DNA of 64,000 nucleotides from NCBI GenBank assembly GCA_039105265.1, contig JAPFFF010000018.1, positions 1,922,001-1,986,000 on the forward strand, in the 5' to 3' direction. The notes under the pieces were generated by a model, which was not told the origin of the DNA, did not search any database, and worked only from the letters and a program-made list of their open reading frames with translations. The DNA is from Tritrichomonas musculus. Its lineage: Eukaryota; Parabasalia; Tritrichomonadida; Tritrichomonadidae. Every line of letters begins with the position of its first letter. Within the stretch, counting starts at the first letter, position 1. The position numbers and the translations under genes were made by a program. This document shows, in pieces, positions 10,087 through 20,700 of the stretch.

Positions 10087-11037
10087 AACTGATATGCAAA
10101 TTTCCGTACCATTCAATTTTCAGAGCCTTTTTCAAATTTTTTTTTTATTTTTTTATACAGTGAAAATTGATAATCTATTGAAAACACCATAGTTTTCAAT
10201 TGAAAACTAAAATTCATAACTCAAAATTTTGAATTTAGTAAGCTTGATCATAGCCCAGCAGTCAGTTTGAAACCTAATAAGGGGAATTCAATTGCAGTTA
10301 GTTCAAATATTATGTTAGTGCCTTTAAATTCGTATTTCCAAGTTCGAAAAATCCAAAATATCAAATTTATTAAAATATGTAATTTACTCCAATAAAAATG
10401 TGCATCGGTTCAATTAAATACGATCAAATTCGGTTAAAAGTTAGCAATGTTCAAATTCCATTCCAATTGATCATTTTTTATTTTTTATAACCAAATTTCA
10501 CACATTTTATTATAATGAATGCCTACTAGGTATTGCAAATTCTCAGTATTCACTGATTTTCAACCTATTTTTCAACGGTATTTTTTTTAATTCGTAAAAT
10601 TTCAACAATATACAAAAATCCTCAATTTTCATCAATTATCAAAATTTACCAATCAAGCAATTATCAAAAAGCTGCCACTCATACATATGAGGCGAAAAAA
10701 AAAATTATAATATGAAAAAAAAATAAGTTTTTCATTACTATTTATAATCATATTTTTCATTTCAAAGGCAAATATAAGGATATGTACTGAGAAATATGCT
10801 ACTTTTCTTATTTACTTATCCAAAATTTCAAATAATATTTTGTGAGATTTATTTTTTTCTTTCAATTTATATAAATAATCTTTCAATTTTTAAATGATTA
10901 TTTTTTTTATTAAAAAAATAAAAATCTCAATTTTCTTTGTTGCAATTTTCCGTACCATTCAATTTCATAGAAAATTAAAAATAATTTTATGAATTTCATT
11001 CAATTTTTTGAATGGTACGGGAAAATGAAAACCAGTT
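10087..11037. mobile_element. 951-bp non-autonomous DNA element with TA target duplication
   Basis: The ends are AACTGATATGCAAATTTCCG and, on the other strand, AACTGGTTTTCATTTTCCCG; both continue into GTACCATTCAA. TA flanks both sides (10085-10086, 11038-11039). Sibling spacers at about 21342 and 40996 read uninterrupted AAAATATCTACTT, which is the empty site. A third copy of the TTTCCGTACCATTCAA motif lies internally near 10945. There is no convincing ORF. A Tc1/mariner-type family is suggested by the TA duplication. Confidence 0.8.
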
Positions 11038-11227
11038 TACTTTCAACTCTTTGCATAGTTAGATGAACAGCAACACTTCTATAACAATGAACGCACATTT
11101 AAAGAATTGAATTAATCTCACATAAACATTTTTTTGTGATTAGCATTTAAACTAAATTGAATCATACTTTTATTTTTAAAGTCTTTATTAAATAAAAATT
11201 TGTCATCAAAGGCATTTGATTTTATTG

Positions 11228-11243
11228 AGTACCATCGTGGGTA
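11228..11243 (+). pseudogene. tRNA-Arg 3' stub
   Basis: Only GAGTACCATCGTGGGTA, the 3' side of the T arm and acceptor, remains, followed by the usual TTTTTGTTAC flank. The 5' part of the gene is replaced by unrelated AT-rich sequence. The same stub occurs at 18566 and 21532, so the deletion predates those duplications. Confidence 0.75.
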
Positions 11244-11302
11244 TTTTTGTTACTTTTTTATATAATACATTCAATCAATAAAAAAAAAAAAAATTCAAAA
11301 AT

Positions 11303-11374
11303 CTGGCCAGCCGGGAATCGAACCCGGGTCTTAAGAACGACAGTCTTACACTGCTACCACTACACCACCGACCA
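11303..11374 (-). tRNA. tRNA-Asp: tRNA-Asp(GUC)
   Basis: Sequence identical to the copy at 9771, on the minus strand. It lies downstream of, and co-directional with, P1 copy 2. Confidence 0.95.
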
Positions 11375-11713
11375 TTACTTTGATATATCCATATAATGAT
11401 GTAATTCTTTTATTAATGATTTCAATTCTTTTGATATAAATTATTGAACTCAAAATGGTCATAAATTATGCACAAAAAAAAAAAAAAAAAATAAAATTTT
11501 TATTTTTTTGGAATCTCCAACTTGGTAATAAAATTATTATTAGTAAATTCACAGATGTCATCAATTACACAAAATATCATTTAATAATTCTTTCATAAAA
11601 AGTATTTTTTCATTTTGTCAATCTTTTAAAATTTCATATTTGTGATTAAAACAGTTTCTTTATTTTTTATTGAATTAATAGTTTTTAATTATGATTTAAA
11701 AAATTAACGTTCT

Positions 11714-12040
11714 TTATCCAAAAAGATCATCAAATCCACACATTTCAATTTCTTCTTCTTCATTATTATTTCCTTCTTTTCCGTTTCCTTCTTCGTTTAT
11801 TGTTTCTGAGTTTTCTTGATTAGTTGATTCTGTTGTTGAATATCTTCCAAGATTTGTTGTTTTGAGAAGTTCTGATATATTATGAGTTTTGAAATATTGT
11901 GTAAAGATATCTGCCCAATATGAATCAATTTTGACATCTGCTGCATTTAAAATTGTATTTATTTTTTCTGAAGTAATTTCAACATTATCATCATTCAAAA
12001 TGAGTGCAGCATAAACACACGCAAGTTCAACTGATGTCAT
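11714..12040 (-). CDS. RPLP1: Ribosomal protein P1, copy 2
   Basis: 108 residues, the shortest form. It has the D-to-N change in THNISE shared only with copy 3, the hinge GNGKEGNNNEEEE, and the end EMCGFDDLFG, where the stop codon is part of TAAAG. It is head-to-head with copy 3, whose protein is identical. Start and fold as in copy 1. Confidence 0.93.
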   Translation of the reverse strand: MTSVELACVYAALILNDDNVEITSEKINTILNAADVKIDSYWADIFTQYFKTHNISELLKTTNLGRYSTTESTNQENSETINEEGNGKEGNNNEEEEIEMCGFDDLFG

Positions 12041-12836
12041 CTTAAATTCTTAATTCCAAATTCGAAATTCTAAATTCTAAAAATAAAAATGAAGTATTTT
12101 ATTATTTTATAATTTTATTATTTTTTGTTTTAAAAATTCAACAAATTGAATTTTATTTTTTTATCAAACTTAGACAAACAAATTTTATGTCATCAAATTT
12201 CTCTTAAATTTTGAAACAAAATTTTTTTTAAAATTTTTAAAAGCCACTTTTTGAACAATATCTTGATGACAAGTTTTGATTTCAAGAATTTTTTTAATAT
12301 ATTAAATATTTTAATACTCTATAGTTTTTATTTCTAAAATTCTATATAAATCAAAATTTTTCAATATATTTGATTGATTATATAAATTTTAGGCTTGTTA
12401 AGTAAATTTTCCTTTTTGATATTTTCTTCTGTGTAGAGTCCATAAGAATAAATATTTACTGTTATAATAAGTCTTTATATTTATTTATTCTATGTTTTAT
12501 AATAACTTCAACCAACGAATTTTTAAATGTGTTGAAAAGTTTTGATGTATACGAAATTTTAAAAATAAAAATCATGCAATATTGAAATATTCAATATATT
12601 ATAACATTTTGTTGAATCATAACTTTTCATCAAGATATTGTTCAAAAAGTGGCTTTTAAAAATTTTTGAAAAATTTTGTTTCAAAATTTGAGAGAAATTT
12701 GATGACATAAAATTTGTTTGTCTAAGTTTGATAAAAAATATAATTCAATTTGTTGAATTTTAAAGCAAAAAATAATAAAATACTTCATTTTTATTTTTAG
12801 AATTTAGAATTTCGAATTTGGAATTAAGAATTTAAG
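12041..12836. repeat. Palindromic head-to-head spacer, copies 2/3
   Basis: The outer about 230 bp on each side are inverted copies (leader, CAACAAATTGAATT block, ATGTCATCAAATTTCTC block, CACTTTTTGAACAATATCTTGATG block). The centre (about 12275-12620) is a unique AT-rich segment also found at 8515-8870 and, inverted, in the copy 5/6 spacer. It probably acts as a bidirectional promoter region. With the two ORFs and tails the full palindrome is about 2 kb. Confidence 0.75.
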
Positions 12837-13163
12837 ATGACATCAGTTGAACTTGCGTGTGTTTATGCTGCACTCATTTTGAATGATGATAATGTTGAAA
12901 TTACTTCAGAAAAAATAAATACAATTTTAAATGCAGCAGATGTCAAAATTGATTCATATTGGGCAGATATCTTTACACAATATTTCAAAACTCATAATAT
13001 ATCAGAACTTCTCAAAACAACAAATCTTGGAAGATATTCAACAACAGAATCAACTAATCAAGAAAACTCAGAAACAATAAACGAAGAAGGAAACGGAAAA
13101 GAAGGAAATAATAATGAAGAAGAAGAAATTGAAATGTGTGGATTTGATGATCTTTTTGGATAA
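12837..13163 (+). CDS. RPLP1: Ribosomal protein P1, copy 3
   Basis: 108 residues, identical to copy 2 including THNISE and the FDDLFG end. It has a type A 3' flank, but the tRNA-Asp gene that normally follows is missing; the flank breaks off near 13475. Confidence 0.93.
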   Translation: MTSVELACVYAALILNDDNVEITSEKINTILNAADVKIDSYWADIFTQYFKTHNISELLKTTNLGRYSTTESTNQENSETINEEGNGKEGNNNEEEEIEMCGFDDLFG

Positions 13164-13867
13164 AGAGTGTTAATTTTTTTTAATCATAATTAAAAACTAT
13201 TAATTCAATAAAAAATAAAGAAACTGTTTTAATCACAAATATGAAATTTTAAAAGATTGACAAAATGAAAAAATACTTTTTATGAAAGAATTATTAAATG
13301 ATATTTTGTGTAATTGATGACATCTGTGAATTTACTAATAATAGTTTTATTACCAAGTTGGAGATTCCAAAAAACCAAAAATTTTATTATTTTTTTTTTT
13401 TTTTTGTGCATAATTTATGACCATTTTGAGTCCAATAATTTATATCAAAAGAATTGAAATCATTAACAAAACAATTATTTGGATGCAATCATTTTGATTT
13501 GGTTCAAATGTCATTGATTCGTTTAAAAAGAAGTTTGTTGAGCTGTTGATACCTAACATTCATGAATTTATTCTACCACTCAATCCCAACATGTATATTG
13601 ATCCAATTTATTGTTAAACAATAAATGAATGCAATTATCGTTTATTATGAATATTTAGGAAATCACAAATATTTGTATAAATTAAAAAGGTAATTTCTTG
13701 ATTAATAGAATCAAATGCATTTGATGACAATTTTAATTTAATTAAGAATTCATATAATAAAAGTATGATTCAATTTAGTAATAATGTTAATCATAAAAAA
13801 TGCATATTTGTGAATAAAAAAAGTTTTATGGCCTTTATTTATGTAAAATAAGAGAAGATTAAAGTTT
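13164..13867. other. Tail-to-tail spacer, copies 3/4, without tRNA genes
   Basis: A type A flank runs to about 13475. Then comes a foreign segment (13480-13617) containing an open stretch of about 37 codons ending in TAA that looks like the C-terminal end of some gene, unrecognised. The copy 4 flank follows (type C). This is the only tail-to-tail interval inside the left array without a tRNA gene. Confidence 0.5.
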
Positions 13868-14206
13868 TTAACCAAAAAGATCATCAAATCCACACATTTC
13901 AATTTCTTCCTCTTCATTATTATTTTCTTCTTTTTCGTTTTCTTTTCCGTTTCCTTCTTCGTTTATTGTTTCTGAGTTTTCTTGATTTGTTGATTCTGTT
14001 GTCGAATATCTTCCAAGATTTGTTGTTTTGAGAAGTTCTGATATATCATGAGTTTTGAAATATTGTGTAAAGATATCTGCCCAATATGAATCAATTTTGA
14101 CATCTGCTGCATTTAAAATTGTATTTATTTTTTCTGAAGTAATTTCAACATTATCATCATTCAAAATGAGTGCAGCATAAACACACGCAAGTTCAACTGA
14201 TGTCAT
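13868..14206 (-). CDS. RPLP1: Ribosomal protein P1, copy 4
   Basis: 112 residues with the longer hinge NGKENEKEENNNEEEE and the end EMCGFDDLFG. It has a type C 3' flank (stop followed by AACTTTAATCTTCTCTTATT). Its upstream side faces the caspase-like gene at 14940 rather than another P1. Confidence 0.93.
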   Translation of the reverse strand: MTSVELACVYAALILNDDNVEITSEKINTILNAADVKIDSYWADIFTQYFKTHDISELLKTTNLGRYSTTESTNQENSETINEEGNGKENEKEENNNEEEEIEMCGFDDLFG

Positions 14207-14939
14207 CTTAAATTCTTAATTCCAAATTCGAAATTCTAAATTCTAAAAATAAAAATGAAGTATTTTATTATTTTATAATTTTATTATTTTTTGTTTTAAA
14301 AATTCAACAAATTGAATTTTATTTTTTTATCAAACTTAGACAAACAAATTTTATGTCATCAAATTTCTTTCAAATTTTGAAACAAAAAATTTTTAAAATT
14401 TTTTAAAAACCACTTTTTGAACAATATCTTGATGAAAAATTATGATTCAACAAAATGTTATAATATTATGAATATTTCAATATTGTAAAGTTTTTATTTC
14501 TAAAATCATATAATGATCAAAACTTTCAATTGCTCTTTTATTTTGGAACCAATTACTTTTTATATTTCTTTTAGGCATCTGCTAATATACAATTTTGTTT
14601 CGAAGAATCTCCTGTTTTTATTTATTCAATAATTATTTATTTATCAAAATTCAAGATGTTGACATTTCATTAAATGGGAATTAAAAATATAATTAAAACT
14701 AGTTTTTTTCAAAAAAATGAAGTTTATATATGTTTTTCTCATTATTTTATCAATAAATAAAATGTATTAACATAAGAAAAAAAGATATTATGGATTTGAA
14801 TTTTCAAAATTAATTGAAATAAAAATTTCTCAATTTAAAAAATAAAATATATAATATCATTCAAAAAATATCTAATAAATACAGTTTGAATACTTTATTT
14901 TTTATTTAATAAAAAATTGAAAATGTATAAAAATAAAAA
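14207..14939. other. Spacer between P1 copy 4 and the caspase-like gene
   Basis: 14207-14450 is the standard P1 upstream block. The block from about 14764 onward is duplicated, inverted, upstream of the second caspase-like gene (to about 42208). The part between is unique AT-rich DNA. Confidence 0.55.
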
Positions 14940-15794
14940 ATGATGAAGAATAAAATTGATATCATTTTTTTATTATCAAACCAAATGACATACGTCGATA
15001 CACCAGACAAAAAGCAAAAGCATCCACATTATGAACACCGTACAACAAAGTTAGATTTAAAAGATAATGAATTCACAAGTAAAAAATTCCAACAAGTCCG
15101 TAAAACATCGACACATAAAGACCTTCTCAAATCATTTGGAAGAATTGGAATGTGCTTGAATGAAAAATCACCTTCAGTTATTCCAACTGAAGATCTCAGA
15201 AGAGTATGTTTGATCTTAATCAAAGATACAGATGAAGTAGATAAAGAACTTGGTGTTGGACCTCTCAATGACGGTTATCTTATTGGTCTTAAGCATCATC
15301 GTCTTGGATTCAAAATAATGTATCTTTATAATTCTGGCCGATTGGCGACATTCCTCGACTTTTTCATGAAAAACACGACAGAAGCATTGACTGTTTTTTA
15401 CTCGGGACGCGATCATGAATCGACTTCAATCACATTCAAAGACGGCGTGCTCCAAAAGAGTGCAATCACAGACGTCATCGCGAAAAGCAGTAATCCGCAA
15501 CTGAGAGTCATGTTCATAACAGACTGTTTGTCTGGCGGCTCGTTTTTCAACATCATTGGAACGTCCAACATGATCTCCTTCTGGGTCAGAAAAACATCTG
15601 ACAGTGATTCAAAAGACGCAGAAAGAACGCACGGCATATTCACTTATTATTTCTACAAGATAATCGGAGATTGCCCAAACATTTCACCAAATAGATTGAT
15701 TGAAAGAATGAATCCATCACTCACTCGATTTGATGAAGAATTCCAATGTGAAATGTCAAACAAAGATCTCGGTGAATGTCCAATCTTCAAGTAA
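14940..15794 (+). CDS. Caspase/metacaspase-like protein (clan CD), copy 1
   Basis: 284 residues. A caspase-hemoglobinase fold is indicated by a hydrophobic strand VCLILIKDTDE (about 85-95), a His-region strand LTVFYSGRDHEST (about 150-162) and a Cys-region strand VMFITDCLSGGSFFNI (about 190-205). The catalytic Cys motif D-C-x-S-G is present. The usual YSGHG reads YSGRDHE, so the canonical His is displaced or lost. It may be an inactive or atypical protease. There is no signal peptide and no prodomain beyond about 80 charged residues. ATG codons 1 and 2 are adjacent; the first is used. The coding middle is visibly less AT-rich than its flanks. It sits inside the P1/tRNA array between P1 copies 4 and 5. 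Confidence 0.72.
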   Translation: MMKNKIDIIFLLSNQMTYVDTPDKKQKHPHYEHRTTKLDLKDNEFTSKKFQQVRKTSTHKDLLKSFGRIGMCLNEKSPSVIPTEDLRRVCLILIKDTDEVDKELGVGPLNDGYLIGLKHHRLGFKIMYLYNSGRLATFLDFFMKNTTEALTVFYSGRDHESTSITFKDGVLQKSAITDVIAKSSNPQLRVMFITDCLSGGSFFNIIGTSNMISFWVRKTSDSDSKDAERTHGIFTYYFYKIIGDCPNISPNRLIERMNPSLTRFDEEFQCEMSNKDLGECPIFK

Positions 15795-16086
15795 ATATTT
15801 GATAGATAAATAGATTCATGAAATGTAAATGTTTTTTGTGGTCGTTTTGAAAAAAATTCTCTAGATACAACTTTTTGATTCAACAGCTAATGGCAAAAAT
15901 TCAATTCTTTCAATGTGCGTTCATTGCTATAGAAGTGTTGCTGTTCATCTAACTATGCAAAGAGTTGAAAGTAGATATTTTGAAAATTATATAAAATTAA
16001 AACAATTTTTTTAAAAAAAAGTTTTGTTTTTTATTCTTTATGAGAATATTTAACAAAGTTTGAATAGAAATTAAAACAAATAAGAA

Positions 16087-16158
16087 GCCCTCGTAGTGTA
16101 ATGGATAGCATACAAGACTTCTAATCTTATGGTATGGGTTCGAGTCCCATCGTGGGTA
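16087..16158 (+). tRNA. tRNA-Arg: tRNA-Arg(UCU)
   Basis: 72 nt including A73. The acceptor pairs GCCCTCG with CGTGGGT (G-U at 1-72, U-U mismatch at 5-68). The D arm GTGTAATGGATAGCATA is like other eukaryotic Arg tRNAs. Loop CTTCTAA gives anticodon TCT, and T arm ATGGG-TTCGAGT-CCCAT has a perfect B box. A T5 run follows. Read as Arg for codon AGA. Confidence 0.93.
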
Positions 16159-16211
16159 TTTTTTGTTACTTTTTTTTTAATACATTCAATCAATAAAAAA
16201 AAAGCAAAAAT

Positions 16212-16283
16212 CTGGCCAGCCGGGAATCGAACCCGGGTCTTAAGAACGACAGTCTTACACTGCTACCACTACACCACCGACCA
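16212..16283 (-). tRNA. tRNA-Asp: tRNA-Asp(GUC)
   Basis: Consensus copy, convergent with the Arg gene 53 bp away and downstream of P1 copy 5. Confidence 0.95.
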
Positions 16284-16640
16284 TTACACTGATATATCCA
16301 TATAATGATGTAATTCTTTTATTAATGATTTCAATTCTTTTGATATAAATTATTGAACTCAAAATGGCTATAAATTATGCATAGCAAACATTAACGAAAA
16401 TTCTTGCTCATTTCATAGGAAAACGCTAAAAAACATTGTGAGCTTATATGCTATTTTTAAATTCTTAATTAAAAGTAATTCAATGTGCAAATGCATCAAA
16501 TGAGCAAATTACAATTAAATAAAGACTTTATAAAATGAAAGTATCATTTTATTAGTTTAAATGCAAATTATAAATATATATTTGTGATTAAATTGTTTTA
16601 TGATTTTTATTTAATTAAAATAAGAGAAGATTAAAGTGTC
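16284..16640 (-). other. P1 3' flank, type B (copy 5)
   Basis: It differs from type A after GTCATAAATTATG: it carries GAAAATTCTTGCTCATTTCATAGG and CATCAAATGAGCAAATT blocks and ends with TAAAGTGTCTCAACC next to the stop codon. It is shared with copies 14 and 17; copies 18 and 19 share its proximal part. No gene seen. Confidence 0.65.
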
Positions 16641-16985
16641 TCAACCAAAAAGATCATCAAATCCACACATTTCAATTTCTTCTTCTTCATTATTATTTTC
16701 TTCTTTTTCGTTTTCTTTTTCTTTTCCGTTTCCTTCGTCGTTTATTGTTTCTGAGTTTTCTTGATTTGTTGATTCTGTTGTTGAATATCTTCCAAGATTT
16801 GTTGTTTTGAGAAGTTCTGATATATCATGAGTTTTGAAATATTGTGTAAAGATATCTGCCCAATATGAATCAATTTTGACACCTGCTGCATTTAAAATTG
16901 TATTTATTTTTTCTGAAGTAATTTCAACATTATCATCATTCAAAATGAGTGCAGCATAAACACACGCAAGTTCAACTGATGTCAT
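16641..16985 (-). CDS. RPLP1: Ribosomal protein P1, copy 5
   Basis: 114 residues from the conserved ATG; an in-frame upstream TTG would add MEFK but lies in the leader and is not used as a start elsewhere. It has the D-to-G change NAAGVKI (shared with copy 9), the hinge NDEGNGKEKENEKEE, and the end EMCGFDDLFG. Head-to-head with copy 6. Confidence 0.93.
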   Translation of the reverse strand: MTSVELACVYAALILNDDNVEITSEKINTILNAAGVKIDSYWADIFTQYFKTHDISELLKTTNLGRYSTTESTNQENSETINDEGNGKEKENEKEENNNEEEEIEMCGFDDLFG

Positions 16986-17763
16986 TTTAAATTCCAAATT
17001 CTAAATTCTAAATTCTAAAAATAAAAATGAAGTATTTTATTATTTTATAATTTTATTATTTTTTTGTTTTAAAATTCAACAAATTGAATTATATTTTTTA
17101 TCAAACTTTGATAAACAAATTTCATGTCATCAAATTTCTTTCAAACTTTGAAACAAAAAATTTTCAAAATTTTTTGAAAACCACTATTTGAACAATATCT
17201 TGATGAAAAGTTATGATTCAACAAAATGTTATAATATATTGAATATTTCAATATTGCATGATTTTTATTTCTAAAATTTCGTATACATCAAAACTTTTCA
17301 ACACATTTAAAAATTCGTTCGGTGAAGTTATTATAAAACATAGAATAAATAAATATAAAGACTTATTATAACAGTAAATATTTATTCTTATGGACTCTAC
17401 ACAGAAGAAAATATCAAAAAGGAAAATTTACTTAACAAGCCTAAAATTTATATAATCAATCAAATATATTGAAAAATTTTGATTTATATAGAATTTTAGA
17501 AATAAAAACTATAGAGTATTAAAATATTTAATATATTAAAACTTGTCATCAAGATATTGTTCAAAAAGTGGTTTTCAAAATTTTAAAAAAATTTTGTTTC
17601 AAAATTTGAGAGAAATTTGGTGACAAGAAATTTGTTTATCAAAGTTTGATAAAAAATATAATTCAATTTGTTGAATTTTTAAAATAAAAAATAATAAAAT
17701 TATAAAATAATAAAATACTTCATTTTTATTTTAGAATTTAGAATTTGGAATTAAGAATTTAAA
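16986..17763. repeat. Palindromic head-to-head spacer, copies 5/6
   Basis: Inverted outer arms of about 230 bp as in the 2/3 spacer. The centre (about 17265-17530) is the inverted version of the 12300-12570 segment, with TCTACACAGAAGAAAATATC as a marker. No ORF. Confidence 0.7.
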
Positions 17764-18111
17764 ATGACATCAGTTGAACTTGCGTGTGTTTATGCTGCAC
17801 TCATTTTGAATGATGATAATGTTGAAATTACTTCAGAAAAAATAAATACAATTTTAAATGCAGCAGATGTCAAAATTGATTCATATTGGGCAGATATCTT
17901 TACACAATATTTCAAAACTCATGATATATCAGAACTTCTCAAAACAACAAATCTTGGAAGATATTCAACAACAGAATCAACAAATCAAGAAAACTCAGAA
18001 ACAATAAACGACGAAGGAAACGGAAAAGAAAAAGAAAACGAAGGAAATAATAATGAAGAAGAAGAAATTGAAATGTGTGGATTTGATGATCTTTTTGATA
18101 AAGAGTGTTAA
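17764..18111 (+). CDS. RPLP1: Ribosomal protein P1, copy 6 (KEC variant)
   Basis: 115 residues with hinge NDEGNGKEKENEGNNN and end FDDLFDKEC. Co-directional with tRNA-Asp at 18434. Confidence 0.93.
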   Translation: MTSVELACVYAALILNDDNVEITSEKINTILNAADVKIDSYWADIFTQYFKTHDISELLKTTNLGRYSTTESTNQENSETINDEGNGKEKENEGNNNEEEEIEMCGFDDLFDKEC

Positions 18112-18433
18112 TTTTTTTAAATCATAATTAAAAACTATTAATTCAATAAAAAATAAAGAAACTTTTTAATCATAAGAATGAAATTCTAAAAGATTGACAA
18201 AATGGAATGACTCTTTTTTGAAAGAATTATTAAATGATATCTTGTATTATTGATGACATCTGTGAATTTACTAATAATAATTTTATTACCAAGTTGGAGA
18301 TTCCAAAAAAATAAAAAAATTATTATTTTTTGTTGTACATAATTTATGACCATTTTGAGTTCAATAATTTATATCAAAAGAATTGAAATCATTAATAAAA
18401 GAATTACATCATTATATGTATATATCAGTGTAA

Positions 18434-18505
18434 TGGTCGGTGGTGTAGTGGTAGCAGTGTAAGACTGTCGTTCTTAAGACCCGGGTTCGATTCCCGGCTG
18501 GCCAG
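18434..18505 (+). tRNA. tRNA-Asp: tRNA-Asp(GUC)
   Basis: Consensus copy, 322 bp after the stop of P1 copy 6, followed by a T-rich terminator. Confidence 0.95.
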
Positions 18506-18565
18506 ATTTTTGCATTTTTTTCATTTTTTAGCGATTGAATGTATTATATAAAAAAGTAACAAAAA

Positions 18566-18582
18566 TACCCACGATGGTACTC
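18566..18582 (-). pseudogene. tRNA-Arg 3' stub
   Basis: Inverted version of the stub at 11228: it reads TACCCACGATGGTACTC, then unrelated sequence. Confidence 0.75.
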
Positions 18583-18886
18583 AATAAAATCAAATGCCTT
18601 TGATGACAAATTTTTATTTAATAAAGACTTTAAAAATAAAAGTATGATTCAATTTAGTTTAAATGCTAATCACAAAAAAATGTTTATGTGAGATTAATTC
18701 AATTCTTTAAATGTGCGTTCATTGTTATAGAAGTGTTGCTGTTCATCTAACTATGCAAAGAGTTGAAAGTAGATATTTTGAAAATTATATATATTAAAAC
18801 ATTTTTTTTATTTAAAAAAAAGTTTTGTTTTTTATTCTTTATGAGAATATTTAACAAAGATTGAATAAAATAAAAACAAATAAGAA

Positions 18887-18958
18887 GCCCTCGTAGTGTA
18901 ATGGATAGCATACAAGACTTCTAATCTTATGGTATGGGTTCGAGTCCCATCGTGGGTA
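18887..18958 (+). tRNA. tRNA-Arg: tRNA-Arg(UCU)
   Basis: Identical to the copy at 16087, with perfect B box and T5 terminator. Confidence 0.93.
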
Positions 18959-19017
18959 TTTTTGTTACTTTTTTTTTAATACATTCAATCAATAAAAAAA
19001 AAAAAAAATGCAAAAAT

Positions 19018-19089
19018 CTGGCCAGCCGGGAATCGAACCCGGGTCTTAAGAACGACAGTCTTACACTGCTACCACTACACCACCGACCA
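19018..19089 (-). tRNA. tRNA-Asp: tRNA-Asp(GUC)
   Basis: Consensus copy, downstream of P1 copy 7 and facing tRNA-Arg 59 bp away. Confidence 0.95.
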
Positions 19090-19413
19090 TTACACTGATA
19101 TATACATATAATGATGTAATTCTTTTATTAATGATTTCAATTCTTTTGATATAAATTATTGAACTCAAAATGGTCATAAATTATGTACAACAAAAAAAAT
19201 AATAATTTTTTTATTTTTTTGGAATCTCCAACTTGGTAATAAAATTATTATTAGTAAATTCACAGATGTCATCAATAATACAAGATATCATTTAATAATT
19301 CTTTCAAAAAAGAGTCATTCCATTTTGTCAATCTTTTAGAATTTCATTCTTATGATTAAAAAGTTTCTTTATTTTTTATTGAATTAATAGTTTTTAATTA
19401 TGATTTAAAAAAA

Positions 19414-19770
19414 TTAACACTCTTTATCAAAAAGATCATCAAATCCACACATTTCAATTTCTTCTTCTTCTTCATTATTATTTCCTTCGTTTTCTTTTTC
19501 TTTTTCTTTTCCGTTTCCTTCGTCGTTTATTGTTTCTGAGTTTTCTTGATTAGTTGATTCTGTTGTTGAATATCTTCCAAGATTTGTTGTTTTGAGAAGT
19601 TCTGATATATCATGAGTTTTGAAATATTGTGTAAAGATATCTGCCCAATATGAATCAATTTTGACATCTGCTGCATTTAAAATTGTATTTATTTTTTCTG
19701 AAGTAATTTCAACATTATCATCATTCAAAATGAGTGCAGCATAAACACACGCAAGTTCAACTGATGTCAT
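19414..19770 (-). CDS. RPLP1: Ribosomal protein P1, copy 7 (KEC variant)
   Basis: 118 residues, one of the longest: hinge KEKEKENEGNNN and five Glu before IEMCGFDDLFDKEC. Head-to-head with copy 8, which has the same tail. Confidence 0.93.
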   Translation of the reverse strand: MTSVELACVYAALILNDDNVEITSEKINTILNAADVKIDSYWADIFTQYFKTHDISELLKTTNLGRYSTTESTNQENSETINDEGNGKEKEKENEGNNNEEEEEIEMCGFDDLFDKEC

Positions 19771-20343
19771 TTTAAATTCTAAATTCCAAATTCTAAAAAT
19801 AAAAATGAAGTATTTTATTATTTTATATTTTTATAATTTTTTTGTTTTAAAATTCAACAAATTGAATTATATTTTTTATCAAACTTTGACAAACAAATTT
19901 TATGTCATCAAATTTCTCTCAAATTTTGAAACATAATTTTTGAAAAATTTTGATATTGACTTTTTGAATAATATCTTGATGACAAGTTATGATTCAACAA
20001 TATGTTATAATATATTGAATATTTTTATATATCATGGTTTTTATAAATCAAAATTATTTGATGTAATTGATAGAATTCTCTGTAGAAATAGATGAATTTA
20101 TTTTATTTATTAAAAAATAAAAAATTTGTAATATTTATGCCAGGTTATTGGATAATTCTTATTCTAGAAATTTTGGTTCAAAGTTTGAGAGAAATTTGGT
20201 GACATGAAATTTGTTTGTCTAAGTTTGATAAAAAATATAATTCAATTTGTCGAATTTTAAAACAAAATAATTATATAATTATAAAATAATAAAATACTTC
20301 ATTTTTATTTTTAGAATTTCGAATTTAGAATTTGGAATTTAAA
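19771..20343. repeat. Head-to-head spacer, copies 7/8
   Basis: The left arm is the full P1 upstream block. The right arm starts only at the GTTTGAGAGAAATTTGGTGAC block, and the centre carries a TTTATTAAAAAAT...GGTTATTGGATAATTCTTATTC segment also present at 39750-39840 and 48690-48770. No gene. Confidence 0.65.
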
Positions 20344-20700
20344 ATGACATCAGTTGAACTTGCGTGTGTTTATGCTGCACTCATTTTGAATGATGATAAT
20401 GTTGAAATTACTTCAGAAAAAATAAATACAATTTTAAAAGCAGCAGATGTCAAAATTGATTCATATTGGGCAGATATCTTTACACAATATTTCAAAACTC
20501 ATGATATATCAGAACTTCTCAAAACAACAAATCTTGGAAGATATTCAACAACAGAATCAACTAATCAAGAAAACTCAGAAACAATAAACGACGAAGGAAA
20601 CGGAAAAGAAAAAGAAAAAGAAAACGAAGGAAATAATAATGAAGAAGAAGAAGAAATTGAAATGTGTGGATTTGATGATCTTTTTGATAAAGAGTGTTAA
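20344..20700 (+). CDS. RPLP1: Ribosomal protein P1, copy 8 (KEC variant)
   Basis: 118 residues with the same hinge and tail as copy 7 but Lys for Asn in NTILKAAD. The true ATG is at 20344; an upstream in-frame TTG would add four leader-encoded residues. Confidence 0.93.
   Translation: MTSVELACVYAALILNDDNVEITSEKINTILKAADVKIDSYWADIFTQYFKTHDISELLKTTNLGRYSTTESTNQENSETINDEGNGKEKEKENEGNNNEEEEEIEMCGFDDLFDKEC

Larger units (their letters stand above)
14764..16158 (+). repeat. Duplicated caspase cassette, first copy
   Basis: A segment of about 1.39 kb carrying the caspase-like gene, its 3' flank and tRNA-Arg recurs inverted at 40820-42208. In the gene the two copies differ at only a few bases; the 3' flank is more diverged. 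Identity ends near CTTATGTTAATACA on the upstream side. Confidence 0.75.

Noticed and set aside
15029-15883. Open frames antisense to the caspase-like gene
   Set aside because: Shadows of the real coding strand; they recur at the second copy only because the gene is duplicated.
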